DNA of 64,000 nucleotides from Hydrogenophaga sp. A37 (GCF_002001205.1 NZ_MUNZ01000188.1:1-64000), one strand, 5' to 3'; positions 38,136 to 48,147 are shown, counted from the stretch's first letter. The notes: generated by a model not told the origin, from the letters alone. Translations and numbers: made by a program.

Positions 38136-38867
38136 TCATGCTGCCAGTGGCATCGGGAGCGTGCGCTCGTATTGTTGCCTCGCCATGGCGTAACACTCGC
38201 AGGCGCCTTGTTCCAGACCCTGGCGGTCCAGCACGGTGATGTGGCCACGGTGGTAGCGAATCACGCCGCGGCCCTGCAGCTTGTGCGCGACTGCCGTCAC
38301 GCTCTCGCGCCGCACACCCAGCAGGTTGGAGAATTGTTGGTGCGTCAGTGCCACCTCGTTCTGCGGTGCCTGGTCCAGGCTGATCAGCAGGCGGCGGCAC
38401 ACCCGTTGTTCCACCGAGTGGAAGTGGTTGCACACGGCCGTCTGTGCCACCTTCGCGACCAGGCTGTGGGCGTAACGCAGCATGACGGGAAGGGCGGGGC
38501 CGGCCTGAGTGAGTTCCTGGCGCACGGCCTGCGAGGGCAAACGATAGCCTTGCCCGGCGCGTTGCACCACGGCCAGGGTTTGCGCGGTGTTTGCCCCCAT
38601 CAACGAATCGATGCCGACCACGCCATCACTTCCCACCGCACAGATTTCTGTGGATGCGCCGTCTTTCGTGAGATACAGCAACGAAACCATGGCGGTGGTG
38701 GGGAAGTGCAGATAGGCCAGGCTTGTAGCGCAGGCATGAAGCTGCTGGTCCGCAGAGAGGTCAACGGGTTCCAACTGGTGACGCCACCGAGCCCACACCG
38801 ACTCGGGCAACGACGCCAGGAAATGGTTGTCTCGTGGATCGCCATAGGGGGCAGAGACGGTGTGCAT
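38136..38867 (-). CDS. Crp/Fnr-family transcriptional regulator
   Basis: A 243-residue protein with an N-terminal cyclic-nucleotide-binding-like beta-roll (DNHFLASLPESVWARWRHQLEPVDL ... STEICAVGSDGVVGIDSLMG) and a C-terminal winged helix (LTHQQFSNLLGVRRESVTAVAHKLQGRGVIRY). No N-terminal Fnr-type cysteine cluster is present, and cAMP contact residues are not clear, so the signal is unknown. ATG 38867 has GGAG about ten bases upstream and is preferred to ATG 38900. Confidence 0.88.
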   Translation of the reverse strand: MHTVSAPYGDPRDNHFLASLPESVWARWRHQLEPVDLSADQQLHACATSLAYLHFPTTAMVSLLYLTKDGASTEICAVGSDGVVGIDSLMGANTAQTLAVVQRAGQGYRLPSQAVRQELTQAGPALPVMLRYAHSLVAKVAQTAVCNHFHSVEQRVCRRLLISLDQAPQNEVALTHQQFSNLLGVRRESVTAVAHKLQGRGVIRYHRGHITVLDRQGLEQGACECYAMARQQYERTLPMPLAA

Positions 38868-39004
38868 TGGCGCGCTCCTGATGGGGGAAGATGCGCTCAT
38901 CTTGTCCCGTGACACCTGTTCGAGCCATAGGAGGCCACGATCAATGGCCGTGGGCCTTGTCCTACAAGGTGCAGGCTGGTCCATGAGCGCCACGTGAAGC
39001 GACA

Positions 39005-39026
39005 AAGGCCCGCGAACGGGCCTTTG
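39005..39026 (-). terminator. Intrinsic terminator after purM
   Basis: AAAGGCCCG, loop TTCG on the minus strand, CGGGCCTTT: a perfect 9-bp stem 20 bp after the purM stop, with a short T-run. Confidence 0.85.
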
Positions 39027-39045
39027 AGTGTGGGGAAAAGGGGGC

Positions 39046-40083
39046 TCAGGCCACGGTGACCGAAGCACCTTCGCCCTTGACCGCGATCACGCCGATCTCA
39101 AACACCGTCTCACCCAGCCCGCGCAGCGTCGCGGCGCACGCGGCGGCCTCTTCAGCGGCGATCACCACCACCATGCCGATGCCGTTGTTGAAGGTGCGGT
39201 TCATCTCGATGTCGTCGATGCCGGCAGTGGTCTGCAGCCAGGCGAACAGTTCGGTCTGCGGCCAGCTGCCCTTCTTCAGGTGTGCGGCCGTGCCTTCGGG
39301 CAGCACGCGGGGGATGTTCTCCAGCAGGCCGCCGCCGGTGATGTGCGCCAGGGCCTTGATGGGGTGGGCGGCCAGCGCGGCCAGCACGTTCTTCACGTAG
39401 AGCCGGGTGGGTTTCATGATGGCCTGCTTGAAGGGCTGGCCGTCCAGCGTGGCGGGCAGTTCGCCGCCGGCGCGCTCGATGCACTTGCGCACCAGCGAGA
39501 AACCGTTGGAATGCACACCGTGCGAGGCCAGGCCCAGCACCACGTCGCCGGGCTTCACGCTCTGGCCGGTCAGGATCTTGGACTTTTCGACCGCGCCGAC
39601 GCAGAAGCCAGCCAGGTCGTATTCACCCGCCGGGTACATGCCGGGCATCTCGGCCGTTTCGCCGCCGATCAGCGCGCAACCGGAGAGTTCACAACCCAGG
39701 GCGATGCCGCCGACCACGGCTGCGGCCGTGTCCACGTCCAGCTTGCCGCAGGCGAAATAGTCGAGGAAGAACAGCGGCTCGGCGCCCTGCACCAGCACGT
39801 CGTTCACGCTCATGCCCACCAGGTCGATGCCGACCGTGTCGTGCATGTTCCATTCAAAAGCCAGCTTGAGCTTGGTGCCCACGCCGTCGGTGCCCGACAC
39901 CAGCACCGGTTCCTTGTAGCGCTTGGGCACTTCAAACAGCGCGCCGAAACCGCCGATGCCAGCCAGCACGCCTTCGCGCATGGTTTTCTTGGCCAGCGGC
40001 TTGATGCGTTCGACGAGCGCGTCGCCCGCGTCGATGTCAACGCCGGCGTCTTTGTAGGAGAGGGGGGTGGTGCTGGAGGTCAT
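39046..40083 (-). CDS. purM: Phosphoribosylformylglycinamidine cyclo-ligase
   Basis: A 345-residue AIR synthetase of purine synthesis, converting FGAM to AIR with ATP. Conserved segments are [20 protein letters not shown] at the N-terminus, [16 protein letters not shown], the glycine-rich [17 protein letters not shown] and [15 protein letters not shown]. The length matches the family. It is divergent from the AI-2E-type permease gene and is followed by an intrinsic terminator. Confidence 0.96.
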   Translation of the reverse strand: MTSSTTPLSYKDAGVDIDAGDALVERIKPLAKKTMREGVLAGIGGFGALFEVPKRYKEPVLVSGTDGVGTKLKLAFEWNMHDTVGIDLVGMSVNDVLVQGAEPLFFLDYFACGKLDVDTAAAVVGGIALGCELSGCALIGGETAEMPGMYPAGEYDLAGFCVGAVEKSKILTGQSVKPGDVVLGLASHGVHSNGFSLVRKCIERAGGELPATLDGQPFKQAIMKPTRLYVKNVLAALAAHPIKALAHITGGGLLENIPRVLPEGTAAHLKKGSWPQTELFAWLQTTAGIDDIEMNRTFNNGIGMVVVIAAEEAAACAATLRGLGETVFEIGVIAVKGEGASVTVA

Positions 40084-40273
40084 GGCAAGGGTGCTGCGGC
40101 GTGCCGCGAAGGGTTCCGGAGAGGGACGGGGAGGGCCAGGGCCCGGTGCGCCGGAGGCGCCGCACAGGATGGCGGGGGCCTTTGGGCGGTGGCTCAGAGG
40201 CGCGGACTAGAATTTGCCCCAGATTTTAAGGGTTCGCCCTTGCAGCCCGACCATTCACCCGACGCACCCCTCC

Positions 40274-41383
40274 ATGACCCTCACCCCCAACCAGATCCGC
40301 TTCTTGTCCTGGGCTGCCATTGGCCTGGCGATCTGGGCCGTTCTGGCGGTGCTCGCGCCGGTGCTCACGCCGTTTTTGCTGGCGGCGGTGCTGGCATATG
40401 CGCTGCACCCACTGGTGGAGAAGCTGCATGCCTACAAAATTCCGCGCGGGCTGGGCGCGGGGCTGGCGATCGCGATGCTGATGCTCGTGATGGCCGCTGT
40501 GGTGCTGTTGATCGTGCCGGTGATCACGAAGCAGGTGCCGCTGCTCAAGGAGCAGGTGCCGGCCCTGCTGGACCGGGTCAACGACTCCCTGACCCCGCTG
40601 GCCGCGCGGTTCGGCGTGGATCTGCAGGTGGACGTGTCGATGGTGCGCGGGTGGCTGCAGAAGCTCATCACCGGACACGAAGGTGAGCTGATCGACGGCC
40701 TGCTCTCTTCGTTGCGCATCGGCGGCAGCGCGCTTGCGGCGGTGTTCGGCAACCTGGTGCTCACGCCCATCGTGGCCTATTACCTGCTGCTGGACTGGGC
40801 CAACCTGGTCGAGCGCAGCAAAGGCCTGATCCCGCCGCGCTGGCGCGCGAACGTGCAGAGCTTTCTGGACGAGACCGACGATGTGCTGGGCCAGTACCTG
40901 CGCGGCCAGCTGCTGGTGATGGGCGTGCTCGCCGTGTTCTATACCGTGGCGCTGGCGCTGGTGGGGCTCAAGCTCGCGCTGCCGATCGGCGTGTTCACCG
41001 GTCTGGCGGTGTTCATCCCCTACCTGGGTTTTGGTCTGGGCTTGGTCATGGGCTTGCTCGCCGCGGTGCTGCAGTTCCAGTCCTTGCTGGGGGTGGCGCT
41101 GGTCGCAGCGGTCTACACCGTGGGCCAGGTGGTCGAGAGCATGTATGTGACACCTCGCCTGCTTGGCGAGCGCATCGGCCTGCACCCGATTGCCGTCATC
41201 TTCGCCTTGATGGCCTTCGGCCACCTCTTTGGCTTTGTGGGGGTGCTGATCGCTCTGCCCGCGAGTGCCATCCTGCTGGTGGCGATTCGCCGAGCCAAGA
41301 CGGGTTACCTGTCCAGCCGCTTGTACATGGATGCGCCGACGCAGACCGGCACCGCGCCGGCCCATCAGGACGTCACCGAATGA
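40274..41383 (+). CDS. AI-2E family (PerM-like) permease
   Basis: A 369-residue inner-membrane protein with about eight helices. Family motifs are LLAAVLAYALHPLVEKL near residues 36-52, ILTPIVAYYLLLDW-type segment, and VGQVVESMYVTPRLLGERIGLHPIAVIFALMAFGHLFGFVGVL. Substrates vary in this family (autoinducer-2, Na+/H+ or unknown). Synteny with purM and hda is conserved in Burkholderiales. ATG 40274 is chosen because the helices start directly after it. Confidence 0.9.
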   Translation: MTLTPNQIRFLSWAAIGLAIWAVLAVLAPVLTPFLLAAVLAYALHPLVEKLHAYKIPRGLGAGLAIAMLMLVMAAVVLLIVPVITKQVPLLKEQVPALLDRVNDSLTPLAARFGVDLQVDVSMVRGWLQKLITGHEGELIDGLLSSLRIGGSALAAVFGNLVLTPIVAYYLLLDWANLVERSKGLIPPRWRANVQSFLDETDDVLGQYLRGQLLVMGVLAVFYTVALALVGLKLALPIGVFTGLAVFIPYLGFGLGLVMGLLAAVLQFQSLLGVALVAAVYTVGQVVESMYVTPRLLGERIGLHPIAVIFALMAFGHLFGFVGVLIALPASAILLVAIRRAKTGYLSSRLYMDAPTQTGTAPAHQDVTE

Positions 41384-42087
41384 CGCCGGTTCAGCCCCCC
41401 ATGAAGCAGATGGCGCTCGACATTGGCCTGGCGCCCGTGCCGACCCTGGCCAATTTCGTGGCGGCGGGCAACGAGGCAGCGCTGCAGCATCTGAGCCTGT
41501 GGACCGGCAACCCCATGCGGTCGCCCGTGCCCACGTTTCTCTGGGGCGAATGCGGCAGTGGCAAGACCCATCTGCTGCGCGCGGCGCGCGAGGCGTTGCG
41601 AGACCATGGCAGCCATGTCGGCTGGATCGACGCATCGACCCTGCATCCTGCCGATTTCGACGAACGCTGGGACGCGGTGTTGCTGGACGACTGTCACCTC
41701 TACACCGCCGAGCAACAGGCCGCGGCCTTCAACTGGTTCGTCAACGCCCAGAGCCCGGCGCACGGACCGGCGCGCTGGGTGCTGGCGGCCGCCGACCGGC
41801 CGCCAGCCGACCTGCAGCTGCGCGAAGACCTGCGCACCCGCCTGGGCTGGGGCCATGTGTTTCAGGTCAAGGCGCTGGGCGAGGCCGAGCGCCGCGCGGT
41901 GCTGCGGCGCGCCGCCGACGAACGCGGCGTGTTCCTGAGCGACGAGGTCATGGACTTCATGCTCAACCGCTTCTCGCGCGACCTCTCCAGCCTCATGATG
42001 CTGCTCGACCAGCTCGACGCCTACGCTCTGCGCACCCAGCGCGCGATCACCATCCCGCTGATCAAATCCATGCTGGAAAACGAATAA
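41380..42087 (+). CDS. hda: DnaA regulatory inactivator Hda
   Basis: A 235-residue DnaA-like AAA+ protein. Walker A is GECGSGKT, Walker B is VLLDDCHLY, and RFSRDLSSLMMLLDQLDAYAL is the sensor 2/C-terminal region. The clamp-binding motif QMALDIG lies near the N-terminus, which lets Hda join the DNA-loaded beta clamp and promote hydrolysis of ATP on DnaA. There is no DnaA DNA-binding domain IV. The start ATG 41380 overlaps the permease stop by 4 bp; ATG 41401 (MKQMALDIG) is an equally plausible start. Confidence 0.93.
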   Translation: MTPVQPPMKQMALDIGLAPVPTLANFVAAGNEAALQHLSLWTGNPMRSPVPTFLWGECGSGKTHLLRAAREALRDHGSHVGWIDASTLHPADFDERWDAVLLDDCHLYTAEQQAAAFNWFVNAQSPAHGPARWVLAAADRPPADLQLREDLRTRLGWGHVFQVKALGEAERRAVLRRAADERGVFLSDEVMDFMLNRFSRDLSSLMMLLDQLDAYALRTQRAITIPLIKSMLENE

Positions 42088-42094
42088 AACTCTG

Positions 42095-42763
42095 ATGAGA
42101 CTTGCCCTTTTCGATCTTGATCACACTCTGATTCCCATCGATTCCGATTACTCCTGGGGACAGTTCACCGTCACGCTGGGGTGGCGCGACGCTGAAACCC
42201 ACACCCGTGCCAACGACGCCTTTTACGAGCAGTACAAGGCCGGCACGCTGGACATTCACGAATACATCCGCTTCTCTGTCGCTCCGCTGGCCGAACACGG
42301 CGTGGCCCTTTGCAACGCCGCGCACCGCCGGTTCATGGACGAGGTCATCCGCCCGGCCATGAAGCCGCAGGCCATGGAGCTGGTGCGCCGTCACCAGGCA
42401 GCGGGCGACACGGTGATCGTGGTCACCGCGACCAACGCCTTCGTGACCCGCCCGATCGCCGATGCGTTTGGTGTGCCGGAGTTGATCGCCATCGATCTGG
42501 AGCGAGATGCCCAGGGCAATCCCACCGGCGAAATTCTTGGCACGCCCTCGTTCCGGGAGGGCAAGGTCGCTCGTGTGGAACAATGGCTGTCCGAGCGTGG
42601 TCTGGACTGGTCGCGCGTCGAGCACAGCACCTTCTACAGCGACTCCATCAACGACTTGCCGCTGCTGGACAAGGTGCACGAGCCGGTGGCCACCAATCCC
42701 GATGCCCGGCTCAGCGCCATTGCCGCCGAACGGGGCTGGCGCATTCTGAACCTATTCGAATGA
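42095..42763 (+). CDS. HAD-IB family phosphatase
   Basis: A 222-residue HAD hydrolase. Motif I is FDLDHTLIPIDSD at residues 6-18, motif II is VIVVTATNAF, and the last motif is FYSDSINDLPLL. The IB subfamily includes SerB, histidinol-phosphatase-like and lipid phosphatases; the natural substrate is unclear. It is 7 bp after hda and overlaps pcnB by 4 bp. Confidence 0.9.
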   Translation: MRLALFDLDHTLIPIDSDYSWGQFTVTLGWRDAETHTRANDAFYEQYKAGTLDIHEYIRFSVAPLAEHGVALCNAAHRRFMDEVIRPAMKPQAMELVRRHQAAGDTVIVVTATNAFVTRPIADAFGVPELIAIDLERDAQGNPTGEILGTPSFREGKVARVEQWLSERGLDWSRVEHSTFYSDSINDLPLLDKVHEPVATNPDARLSAIAAERGWRILNLFE

Positions 42764-44427
42764 TCAAAAAATTCATCAACAAGCTGCTGGGCAAGTCCAA
42801 CGAGCCCAAGCCAGCCAAAACACCGAAGTTCGGCAAGCGGGACGATGTGCCGGCATCTGTGCACGGCATCGACCGCAAACTGGTGGACCAGCGCGCGCTG
42901 GACGTGGTGCACACCTTGAAAGCCGCGGGTTTCGAGGCCTACCTGGTGGGTGGCGCGGTCCGCGACCTGTTGCTCGGCCTGCGCCCGAAAGACTTCGACG
43001 TGGCCACCAGCGCCACGCCCGAGCAGGTGAAAGGGCTGTTCCGCCGCGCCTTCATCATCGGCCGGCGTTTTCGCATCGTGCACGTGGTCTATGGCCGCGG
43101 ACGCGAACACGAAATGATCGAGGTCTCGACCTTTCGCGCCTACCTCGACAGCGCCGACGCCGAGCAGGTGGCGGGCAACGAGCGCACCAGCAAGGGCGAG
43201 CTCGCCGGCATGAAACACGCGGTGGACGCGAGCGGCCGCGTGCTGCGCGACAACGTGTGGGGCCCGATCGAGCAGGACGCCGCACGCCGCGATTTCAGCA
43301 TCAACGCCATGTACTACGACCCCGAGTCGGAGATCGTGGTCGACTTCCACAACGGCATCCGTGACGCGAAAAAGAAGACCTTGCGCATGATCGGCGACGC
43401 CGCCACGCGCTACCGCGAAGACCCGGTGCGCATCATCCGGGCCGTGCGTTTCGCCGCCAAGCTCAGTGGCCTGGGTTTCAGTTTCGACGCCAAGACACTG
43501 GAGCCGCTGGCCTCGTCGCGCAAGCTGCTGGCCGATGTGCCGCAGAGCCGCCTGTTCGACGAAATGCTCAAGCTGCTGCAGACCGGGCACTCGCTCGCCA
43601 GCGTGGCCCAGCTCAAGGCCGTGGGGCTGAACACGGGCATCTACCCGCTGCTCGACGTGGTGGTGGAACGCGCCGACGACGAGTTTGTCAAGCTGGCGCT
43701 GCAGGACACCGACCGCCGTGTCGGTGAAAACAAGCCGGTGGCGCCGAGCTTCCTGCTGGCCTGCGTGTTGTGGGCCGACGTGCGCAAGGGCTGGAGCCAG
43801 CGCCTGCAGCCGCGTGGCAACCAGCGCCCGCCGCCGGCGTTCGGTGCCTTACAGGATGCGGTGGACGAGGTGTTTGAGTCCCGCATCGGCGACGTGTCGG
43901 GCCGCGGCAAACTCGGTGCCGACATGCGCGAGATCTGGATGATGCAGCCCCGTTTCGACAAGCGGGTCGGCACGTCGCCCTTCAGCCTGGTCGACCAGGC
44001 TCGGTTCCGCGCCGGCTTCGACTTCCTGCGCCTGCGCGCGCAGGTGGGCGAGGTGGAAGAAGAGCTGGCCCACTGGTGGGAAACCTTCAGCATGGCGAGC
44101 GACGAAGTGCGCGAAGACATGGTGGACGCGCAGCGCAAGGTCAACCAGCCCAAGGCGGGCCCGGGCGGCGCGCGGCGCGTGAAGCGCAGCGACACCGATC
44201 ATCCTGCCAACCAGGCGCAGGCAACGGCACCCGATCCCCGCTTCCGGGCGGCGGGTGACGAGGGCGATGCCGACGGGGACGACGATGGCGCCCAGCCGGG
44301 TCCGGCCGGCGCTGGTGGCGTCAGCACCGATGGCACGGCACCGGCCAAGAAACGCCGTCGCCGTCGCCGCAAGCCCGGCGGTGAAGGCGGTGCCGGTGGC
44401 CCAGCCGATGCCGGCGGCGCCGACTGA
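42760..44427 (+). CDS. pcnB: Poly(A) polymerase I
   Basis: A 555-residue nucleotidyltransferase that adds poly(A) tails to RNA 3' ends and speeds RNA decay. The family motif GGAVRDLLLGLRPKDFDVAT is near residue 65, with catalytic Asp residues, and the second motif is RRDFSINAMYYD. The basic C-terminal tail (AKKRRRRRRKP) follows a Gly/Ala/Asp-rich linker. CCA-adding enzyme is excluded by the PcnB-type N-terminus and tail. The start overlaps the HAD gene stop (ATGA). Confidence 0.94.
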   Translation: MIKKFINKLLGKSNEPKPAKTPKFGKRDDVPASVHGIDRKLVDQRALDVVHTLKAAGFEAYLVGGAVRDLLLGLRPKDFDVATSATPEQVKGLFRRAFIIGRRFRIVHVVYGRGREHEMIEVSTFRAYLDSADAEQVAGNERTSKGELAGMKHAVDASGRVLRDNVWGPIEQDAARRDFSINAMYYDPESEIVVDFHNGIRDAKKKTLRMIGDAATRYREDPVRIIRAVRFAAKLSGLGFSFDAKTLEPLASSRKLLADVPQSRLFDEMLKLLQTGHSLASVAQLKAVGLNTGIYPLLDVVVERADDEFVKLALQDTDRRVGENKPVAPSFLLACVLWADVRKGWSQRLQPRGNQRPPPAFGALQDAVDEVFESRIGDVSGRGKLGADMREIWMMQPRFDKRVGTSPFSLVDQARFRAGFDFLRLRAQVGEVEEELAHWWETFSMASDEVREDMVDAQRKVNQPKAGPGGARRVKRSDTDHPANQAQATAPDPRFRAAGDEGDADGDDDGAQPGPAGAGGVSTDGTAPAKKRRRRRRKPGGEGGAGGPADAGGAD

Positions 44428-44447
44428 ACTCCCTTCGGAGCCCTGCG

Positions 44448-44915
44448 TTGACGCGCGATGAGGTCACCGCCTTTGTGGCACTCGGCGCCAACCTCGGTGA
44501 CGCCGAGCGGACCCTGCGCGATGCGCTCGCCGCGCTCGGCGGCACACCCGGTGTCCGGCTGGTCCAGGCGTCCAGCCTCTACTGCACCGCGCCCATCGAA
44601 TCGGGTGGACCCGACTACATCAACGCCGTGGCCGAGGTTGCCACCACGCTCACGGCCCCCCGTCTGCTGCAAGCGCTGCAAGCCATCGAACAAGCTGCCG
44701 GTCGCGAGCGCCCCTACCGCAACGCACCGCGCACGCTGGACCTGGACCTGCTGCTGTACGGAAGCGCCAGCATCGATTCAGCAGAACTGACCGTGCCGCA
44801 CCCGCGCATGGGGGAGCGGGCGTTTGTGCTGGTGCCCTTGCATCAGATCGCGCCAGGGCTGGTGACCGAAGCGATGCTGAAAGCTGTGTCAAAGCAAGCG
44901 ATCCGGCGCTTGTAA
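44448..44915 (+). CDS. folK: 2-amino-4-hydroxy-6-hydroxymethyldihydropteridine pyrophosphokinase
   Basis: A 155-residue folate-pathway kinase that transfers pyrophosphate from ATP to the pterin. FVALGANLGD at the N-terminus and RPYRNAPRTLDLDLLLYG near residue 88-105 are the HPPK signatures, followed by PHPRMGERAFVLVPL. Translation starts at TTG 44448, with CGGAG eight bases upstream; no ATG is in frame at the conserved N-terminus. Confidence 0.94.
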   Translation: MTRDEVTAFVALGANLGDAERTLRDALAALGGTPGVRLVQASSLYCTAPIESGGPDYINAVAEVATTLTAPRLLQALQAIEQAAGRERPYRNAPRTLDLDLLLYGSASIDSAELTVPHPRMGERAFVLVPLHQIAPGLVTEAMLKAVSKQAIRRL

Positions 44916-44941
44916 ATCGCAACCGGAGCGCGTGCATTTAA

Positions 44942-45005
44942 CCCAGGTGGAACCGGCTTCGCTGGGCCACACGCATCGGGTGAAGCCGCAGGTGGCGCGG
45001 GGGGA
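44942..45005 (-). repeat. Degenerate copy of the 3'-end repeat (after pdxH)
   Basis: Read on the minus strand after the pdxH stop: CCCCCCGCGCCACCTGCGGC, then GATGCG, T, GTGG, CCCAGC, loop GAA, GCCGG, TT, CCAC, then CTGGG. The CCCCC/GGGGG hairpin and the closing CGCATC arm are missing. Confidence 0.65.
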
Positions 45006-45010
45006 TCCTG

Positions 45011-45646
45011 TCAAGGTGCCAACCGCTCCCTCAGCCACCCGCCGTCGGCTTGTAGCGTGTAGCGCAGCCGGTCGTGCAGACGGCTCTTGCGGCCCTGCCA
45101 GAACTGCCAGTGGTCGGGCTTCAAGCGATAACCTCCCCAATGCGGTGGGCGCGGTGGTTGCAGCAGGAATTGCGCGCCGTATTTCGCCGCGTTGGTCACC
45201 AGCACGGTGCGGCTGTCGATCACTTCGCTCTGCGGGCTGGCCCAGGCGCCGATGCGGCTGTCGAGCGGGCGGCTGTGGAAGTACGCGTCGCTCTCGGCGT
45301 CGCTCACTTTCTCCACCATGCCCTCAATGCGCACCACGCGCTCCATCTCGACCCAGTGAAACTGCAAGGCGGCGAAGGGGTTGCCGGCCAGCTCGCGGCC
45401 CTTGTGGCTCTGGTAGTTGGTGTACCAGACAATGCCGCTTTCATCGAACCCCTTGATGAGCACGATGCGGGTGCTCGGGCGCAGGTTGGACCCGACGGTG
45501 GCCAAGGTCATGGCGTTGGGCTCGGGCACTTCGCCGCTGATGGCTTCGTTGAGCCAGCGCTCAAATTGCTTCAACGGATCGGCGTGAGAGGCCGACTCGC
45601 TGAGTTCGGCTTTTTCGTAGCTTTTGCGCAGGTCGGCGATGTTCAT
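45011..45646 (-). CDS. pdxH: Pyridoxamine 5'-phosphate oxidase
   Basis: A 211-residue FMN enzyme that makes pyridoxal 5'-phosphate from PNP or PMP. Conserved parts are [33 protein letters not shown] (FMN binding), [15 protein letters not shown], and the C-terminal [19 protein letters not shown]. The last residues RLAP are the family terminus. ATG 45646 is chosen over upstream ATGs because [10 protein letters not shown] aligns with the family. Confidence 0.95.
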   Translation of the reverse strand: MNIADLRKSYEKAELSESASHADPLKQFERWLNEAISGEVPEPNAMTLATVGSNLRPSTRIVLIKGFDESGIVWYTNYQSHKGRELAGNPFAALQFHWVEMERVVRIEGMVEKVSDAESDAYFHSRPLDSRIGAWASPQSEVIDSRTVLVTNAAKYGAQFLLQPPRPPHWGGYRLKPDHWQFWQGRKSRLHDRLRYTLQADGGWLRERLAP

Positions 45647-45698
45647 CCGGGCAGTATAGGAGCGGGCCTGTGGCCGGCCACTGCGACAGGTCAAGCTT

Positions 45699-46352
45699 TC
45701 AAGGCAGATCGTCCGCGAGGCGCAGCAGGTGCGCCAGCGCGCGGTCTTCGATGCCGTGTGCGCGCAGACCGTGCAGGGTCTGGCGGGCGTAGTCCAGCGT
45801 GCTGCCGTAGCGCCCACACGAATGGGCAAAGATTTCGCGATAGCGCTCGTCGCTCAGGGGGCCGGTGTGGTTGGGGCTGCGCGCCGAGAGCGTGAAGGCC
45901 AGCGCCCTGACGGGGCCTTGGTCGGTCTGGCACAGCAGCCACTTCGGGTCGTACACCGGATTGGGCATCTCGCGTGCCCACAAGGCCGGCATCTGAGCCT
46001 CCACTTGATCGTGGGGCAGGCGCAGGGCCATGCCAGTGCAACTGCCGCCACGCATCAACGCGAAGACCAGGCCCGGGCGCTCGGGCGTGCCGCGGTTCAC
46101 CCGGCTCCACATGTGTAGGCAGCGGTGGTGGCCATGCACCCGCGCGATGCGCTGCTCGGCCGCCTGGAATTCGGGGCGCCACACCAGCGATGCGTAGCCG
46201 AACACCCAGAGATCGGCCTGCGGTCCCAGGGAGCGCCATTGCGCCAGGGTGTGGGCCATCATCTGCGCGCCGTTGCGCTGAGCGGGGTCCCAGGTGCCGG
46301 GCTTTCGGGTGCGAGGAGCGGGAATGAGGGGGTGGACGGCGGATTCGGCCAT
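45699..46352 (-). CDS. ChaC-like gamma-glutamylcyclotransferase
   Basis: A 217-residue protein with the ChaC nucleotide-loop motif [14 protein letters not shown] near residue 50 and [23 protein letters not shown]. ChaC enzymes cleave glutathione to 5-oxoproline and Cys-Gly. The catalytic Glu is likely in the [14 protein letters not shown]...LWAREM region. It lies 52 bp upstream of pdxH on the same strand. Confidence 0.88.
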   Translation of the reverse strand: MAESAVHPLIPAPRTRKPGTWDPAQRNGAQMMAHTLAQWRSLGPQADLWVFGYASLVWRPEFQAAEQRIARVHGHHRCLHMWSRVNRGTPERPGLVFALMRGGSCTGMALRLPHDQVEAQMPALWAREMPNPVYDPKWLLCQTDQGPVRALAFTLSARSPNHTGPLSDERYREIFAHSCGRYGSTLDYARQTLHGLRAHGIEDRALAHLLRLADDLP

Positions 46353-46456
46353 TTAGAATCTAAGGTTGGTTTCGGCCTCACCGGTTCGAACGCCGGGTGA
46401 GTCGCCAAGCGGTTTTCTTTCTCTTCCCCTCATTATTCTTCACGGAGTGTGCGCCC

Positions 46457-47044
46457 ATGTCTTCCCAAGATGACAACCCAGAAGACCGCGTTGTCGCGGT
46501 GGTGTTGATTGCAGCGGTGCTGTTGGCGGTGGGCCTCGCAGTGGGTGTGGGCATCCAGAAGGTTCGTTCCCATGGCGCCAAGGTGGCGGTGGCGGCCACC
46601 GCCGGTGCTGCAGGGGCGGCGTCTGCTTCCGCTGGCGCCGTGCCTGCACCAGTTGCCGCAGCTGCGTCCGGTGAAGCATCCGGTGCCACGCCGACCGCTG
46701 CCGCCGCAGGCGACGACGCCAGCGTGGTGGTGGAAAACGGTGTGGTGAAGTTCTACTTTGCACCCAGCAAGTTCGAGCTGGCACCCGGCGCGCTCGGTGC
46801 GTTGACCGATGCCATCGCTGCCGCCAAGGGTGGCAAACGGCTCGTGCTCTCTGGTTTCCATGACGCCACGGGCGATCCGGCAAAAAATGCCGAGATCGCC
46901 AAGAAGCGTGCGTTCGCCGTGCGCGATGCATTGATCGGCGCGGGTGTGACCGAGTCGAGCCTGGAACTCAAGAAGCCCGAGCAGACCACTGGCACAGGCA
47001 ACAATGCCGAAGCGCGTCGCGTGGAAGTGATGATCGCCCCGTAG
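46457..47044 (+). CDS. Membrane-anchored OmpA-like protein
   Basis: A 195-residue protein with an N-terminal membrane helix (VVAVVLIAAVLLAVGLAVGVGI), a long Ala-rich linker at residues 45-90, and an OmpA-like C-terminal domain (VKFYFAPSKFELAPGALGAL ... LSGFHDATGDPAKNAEIAKKRAFAVRDALI). The domain probably touches peptidoglycan from the inner-membrane side. ATG 46457 has GGAG about 12 bases upstream. A strong bidirectional terminator follows. Confidence 0.85.
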   Translation: MSSQDDNPEDRVVAVVLIAAVLLAVGLAVGVGIQKVRSHGAKVAVAATAGAAGAASASAGAVPAPVAAAASGEASGATPTAAAAGDDASVVVENGVVKFYFAPSKFELAPGALGALTDAIAAAKGGKRLVLSGFHDATGDPAKNAEIAKKRAFAVRDALIGAGVTESSLELKKPEQTTGTGNNAEARRVEVMIAP

Positions 47045-47060
47045 GTGCACACTTGCTTTC

Positions 47061-47099
47061 CCCACAAAAAAGCCCGGCAATACCGGGCTTTTTTGTGGG
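47061..47099. terminator. Bidirectional intrinsic terminator
   Basis: CCCACAAAAAAGCCCGG, loop CAATA, CCGGGCTTTTTTGTGGG: a perfect 17-bp stem with A- and T-runs on both strands. It serves the OmpA-like gene (+) and gloA (-). Confidence 0.95.
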
Positions 47100-47113
47100 C
47101 GGCAGGCCAGGTG

Positions 47114-47527
47114 TCAGCGCAGGCCCTGACCGGCCTCGTTCTCGGCGCGTTGGATCAACTCGATCTTGTAGCCATCGGGGTCCGTCACAAAGGCAATCAC
47201 CGTGGTGCCGCCCGCGACCGGCCCGGCTTCGCGCGTCACGTTGCCACCGGCGGCCTTGATCTTGTCGCAGGCCGCGTACGCATCGGGCACACCCAGGGCG
47301 ATGTGGCCGTAGGCGGTGCCGAGTTCGTAGTGCTCGGTGTCCCAGTTGTAGGTGAGTTCGATTTCGGCCTGGCCGGGGTTGCCGCCATCAAAGCCGAGGA
47401 AGGCCAGCGAGTACTTGTACTGCGGGTTCTCCGATGTGCGCAGCAGTTGCATGCCCAGCACCTGGGTGTAGAAATCGATGGAGCGCTGCAGGTTACCCAC
47501 GCGCAGCATGGTGTGGAGGAATCGCAT
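47114..47527 (-). CDS. gloA: Lactoylglutathione lyase (glyoxalase I)
   Basis: A 137-residue metalloenzyme that isomerises the methylglyoxal-glutathione hemithioacetal to S-lactoylglutathione. The four metal ligands are present: His5, Glu57, His75 and Glu123. The size fits the short Ni2+-type bacterial form. Confidence 0.95.
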   Translation of the reverse strand: MRFLHTMLRVGNLQRSIDFYTQVLGMQLLRTSENPQYKYSLAFLGFDGGNPGQAEIELTYNWDTEHYELGTAYGHIALGVPDAYAACDKIKAAGGNVTREAGPVAGGTTVIAFVTDPDGYKIELIQRAENEAGQGLR

Positions 47528-47559
47528 CGGGGGGCCTTTCTGTACGGGGGAGGCGCCGA

Positions 47560-48123
47560 TTATGTGGTGGGCCCCCCCGCCGGCTTGTGGTGCATGTCGA
47601 AGACCAGGCAGGTTGTCGTGGCATGGGCATACAGCGTGCCGTCAGGACCAACCAGTTGCGCGTCGGCGGTGGCGAGCTGGCGCCCGCAGTGGATCACGCG
47701 GCCGATGGCGCGCACGCGCTGCACCTTGGGGGTGAGCGCGCGCACGATGTTCACGCTCAGCTCGGCCGTGGTGTAGGCACGGCCGGCGGGCATCCTGGTG
47801 TGCACGGCGCAGCCGAGCGCAGAGTCGAGCAGGGTGGCGAACCAGCCGCCGTGCACCGTGCCCATGGGGTTTAAGTGTTGTGGGCCGGGCGTGCCCTGGA
47901 ACACGGCGCTGCCTTCGCCCACCTCGACGATCAGGAAGTCCAGCGTCTGGGCGATGGCCGCAAAGGGAATGTCGCCGTTGAGCATGGCCTGCATCTGCTC
48001 CAGCCCACTTTTGCCGGCGATCTGCTCCGGCCGCGCCACGCCTGGACCCGGGCCGGTGGCCAGACGCTGCAGGATCTCGCGCTCCTGCGCCAGCCAGGTT
48101 TCCAGGGTGTGATTTGCGCTCAT
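47560..48123 (-). CDS. PaaI-family thioesterase
   Basis: A 187-residue hotdog-fold protein. The family motif [30 protein letters not shown] is near residues 88-117 and carries the active-site His-Gly-Gly. The substrate is probably an acyl- or aryl-CoA. ATG 48123 has GGAG six bases upstream and is preferred to ATG 48135. It is divergent from the MarR gene across a shared operator, which makes it a likely regulatory target. Confidence 0.88.
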   Translation of the reverse strand: MSANHTLETWLAQEREILQRLATGPGPGVARPEQIAGKSGLEQMQAMLNGDIPFAAIAQTLDFLIVEVGEGSAVFQGTPGPQHLNPMGTVHGGWFATLLDSALGCAVHTRMPAGRAYTTAELSVNIVRALTPKVQRVRAIGRVIHCGRQLATADAQLVGPDGTLYAHATTTCLVFDMHHKPAGGPTT

Positions 48124-48147
48124 GGGGTTCTCCATAACTGATGTATA

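Noticed and set aside
39028-40686. 552-codon + frame opposite purM and running into the permease gene
   Set aside because: It crosses two real genes in other frames and has a low-complexity product.
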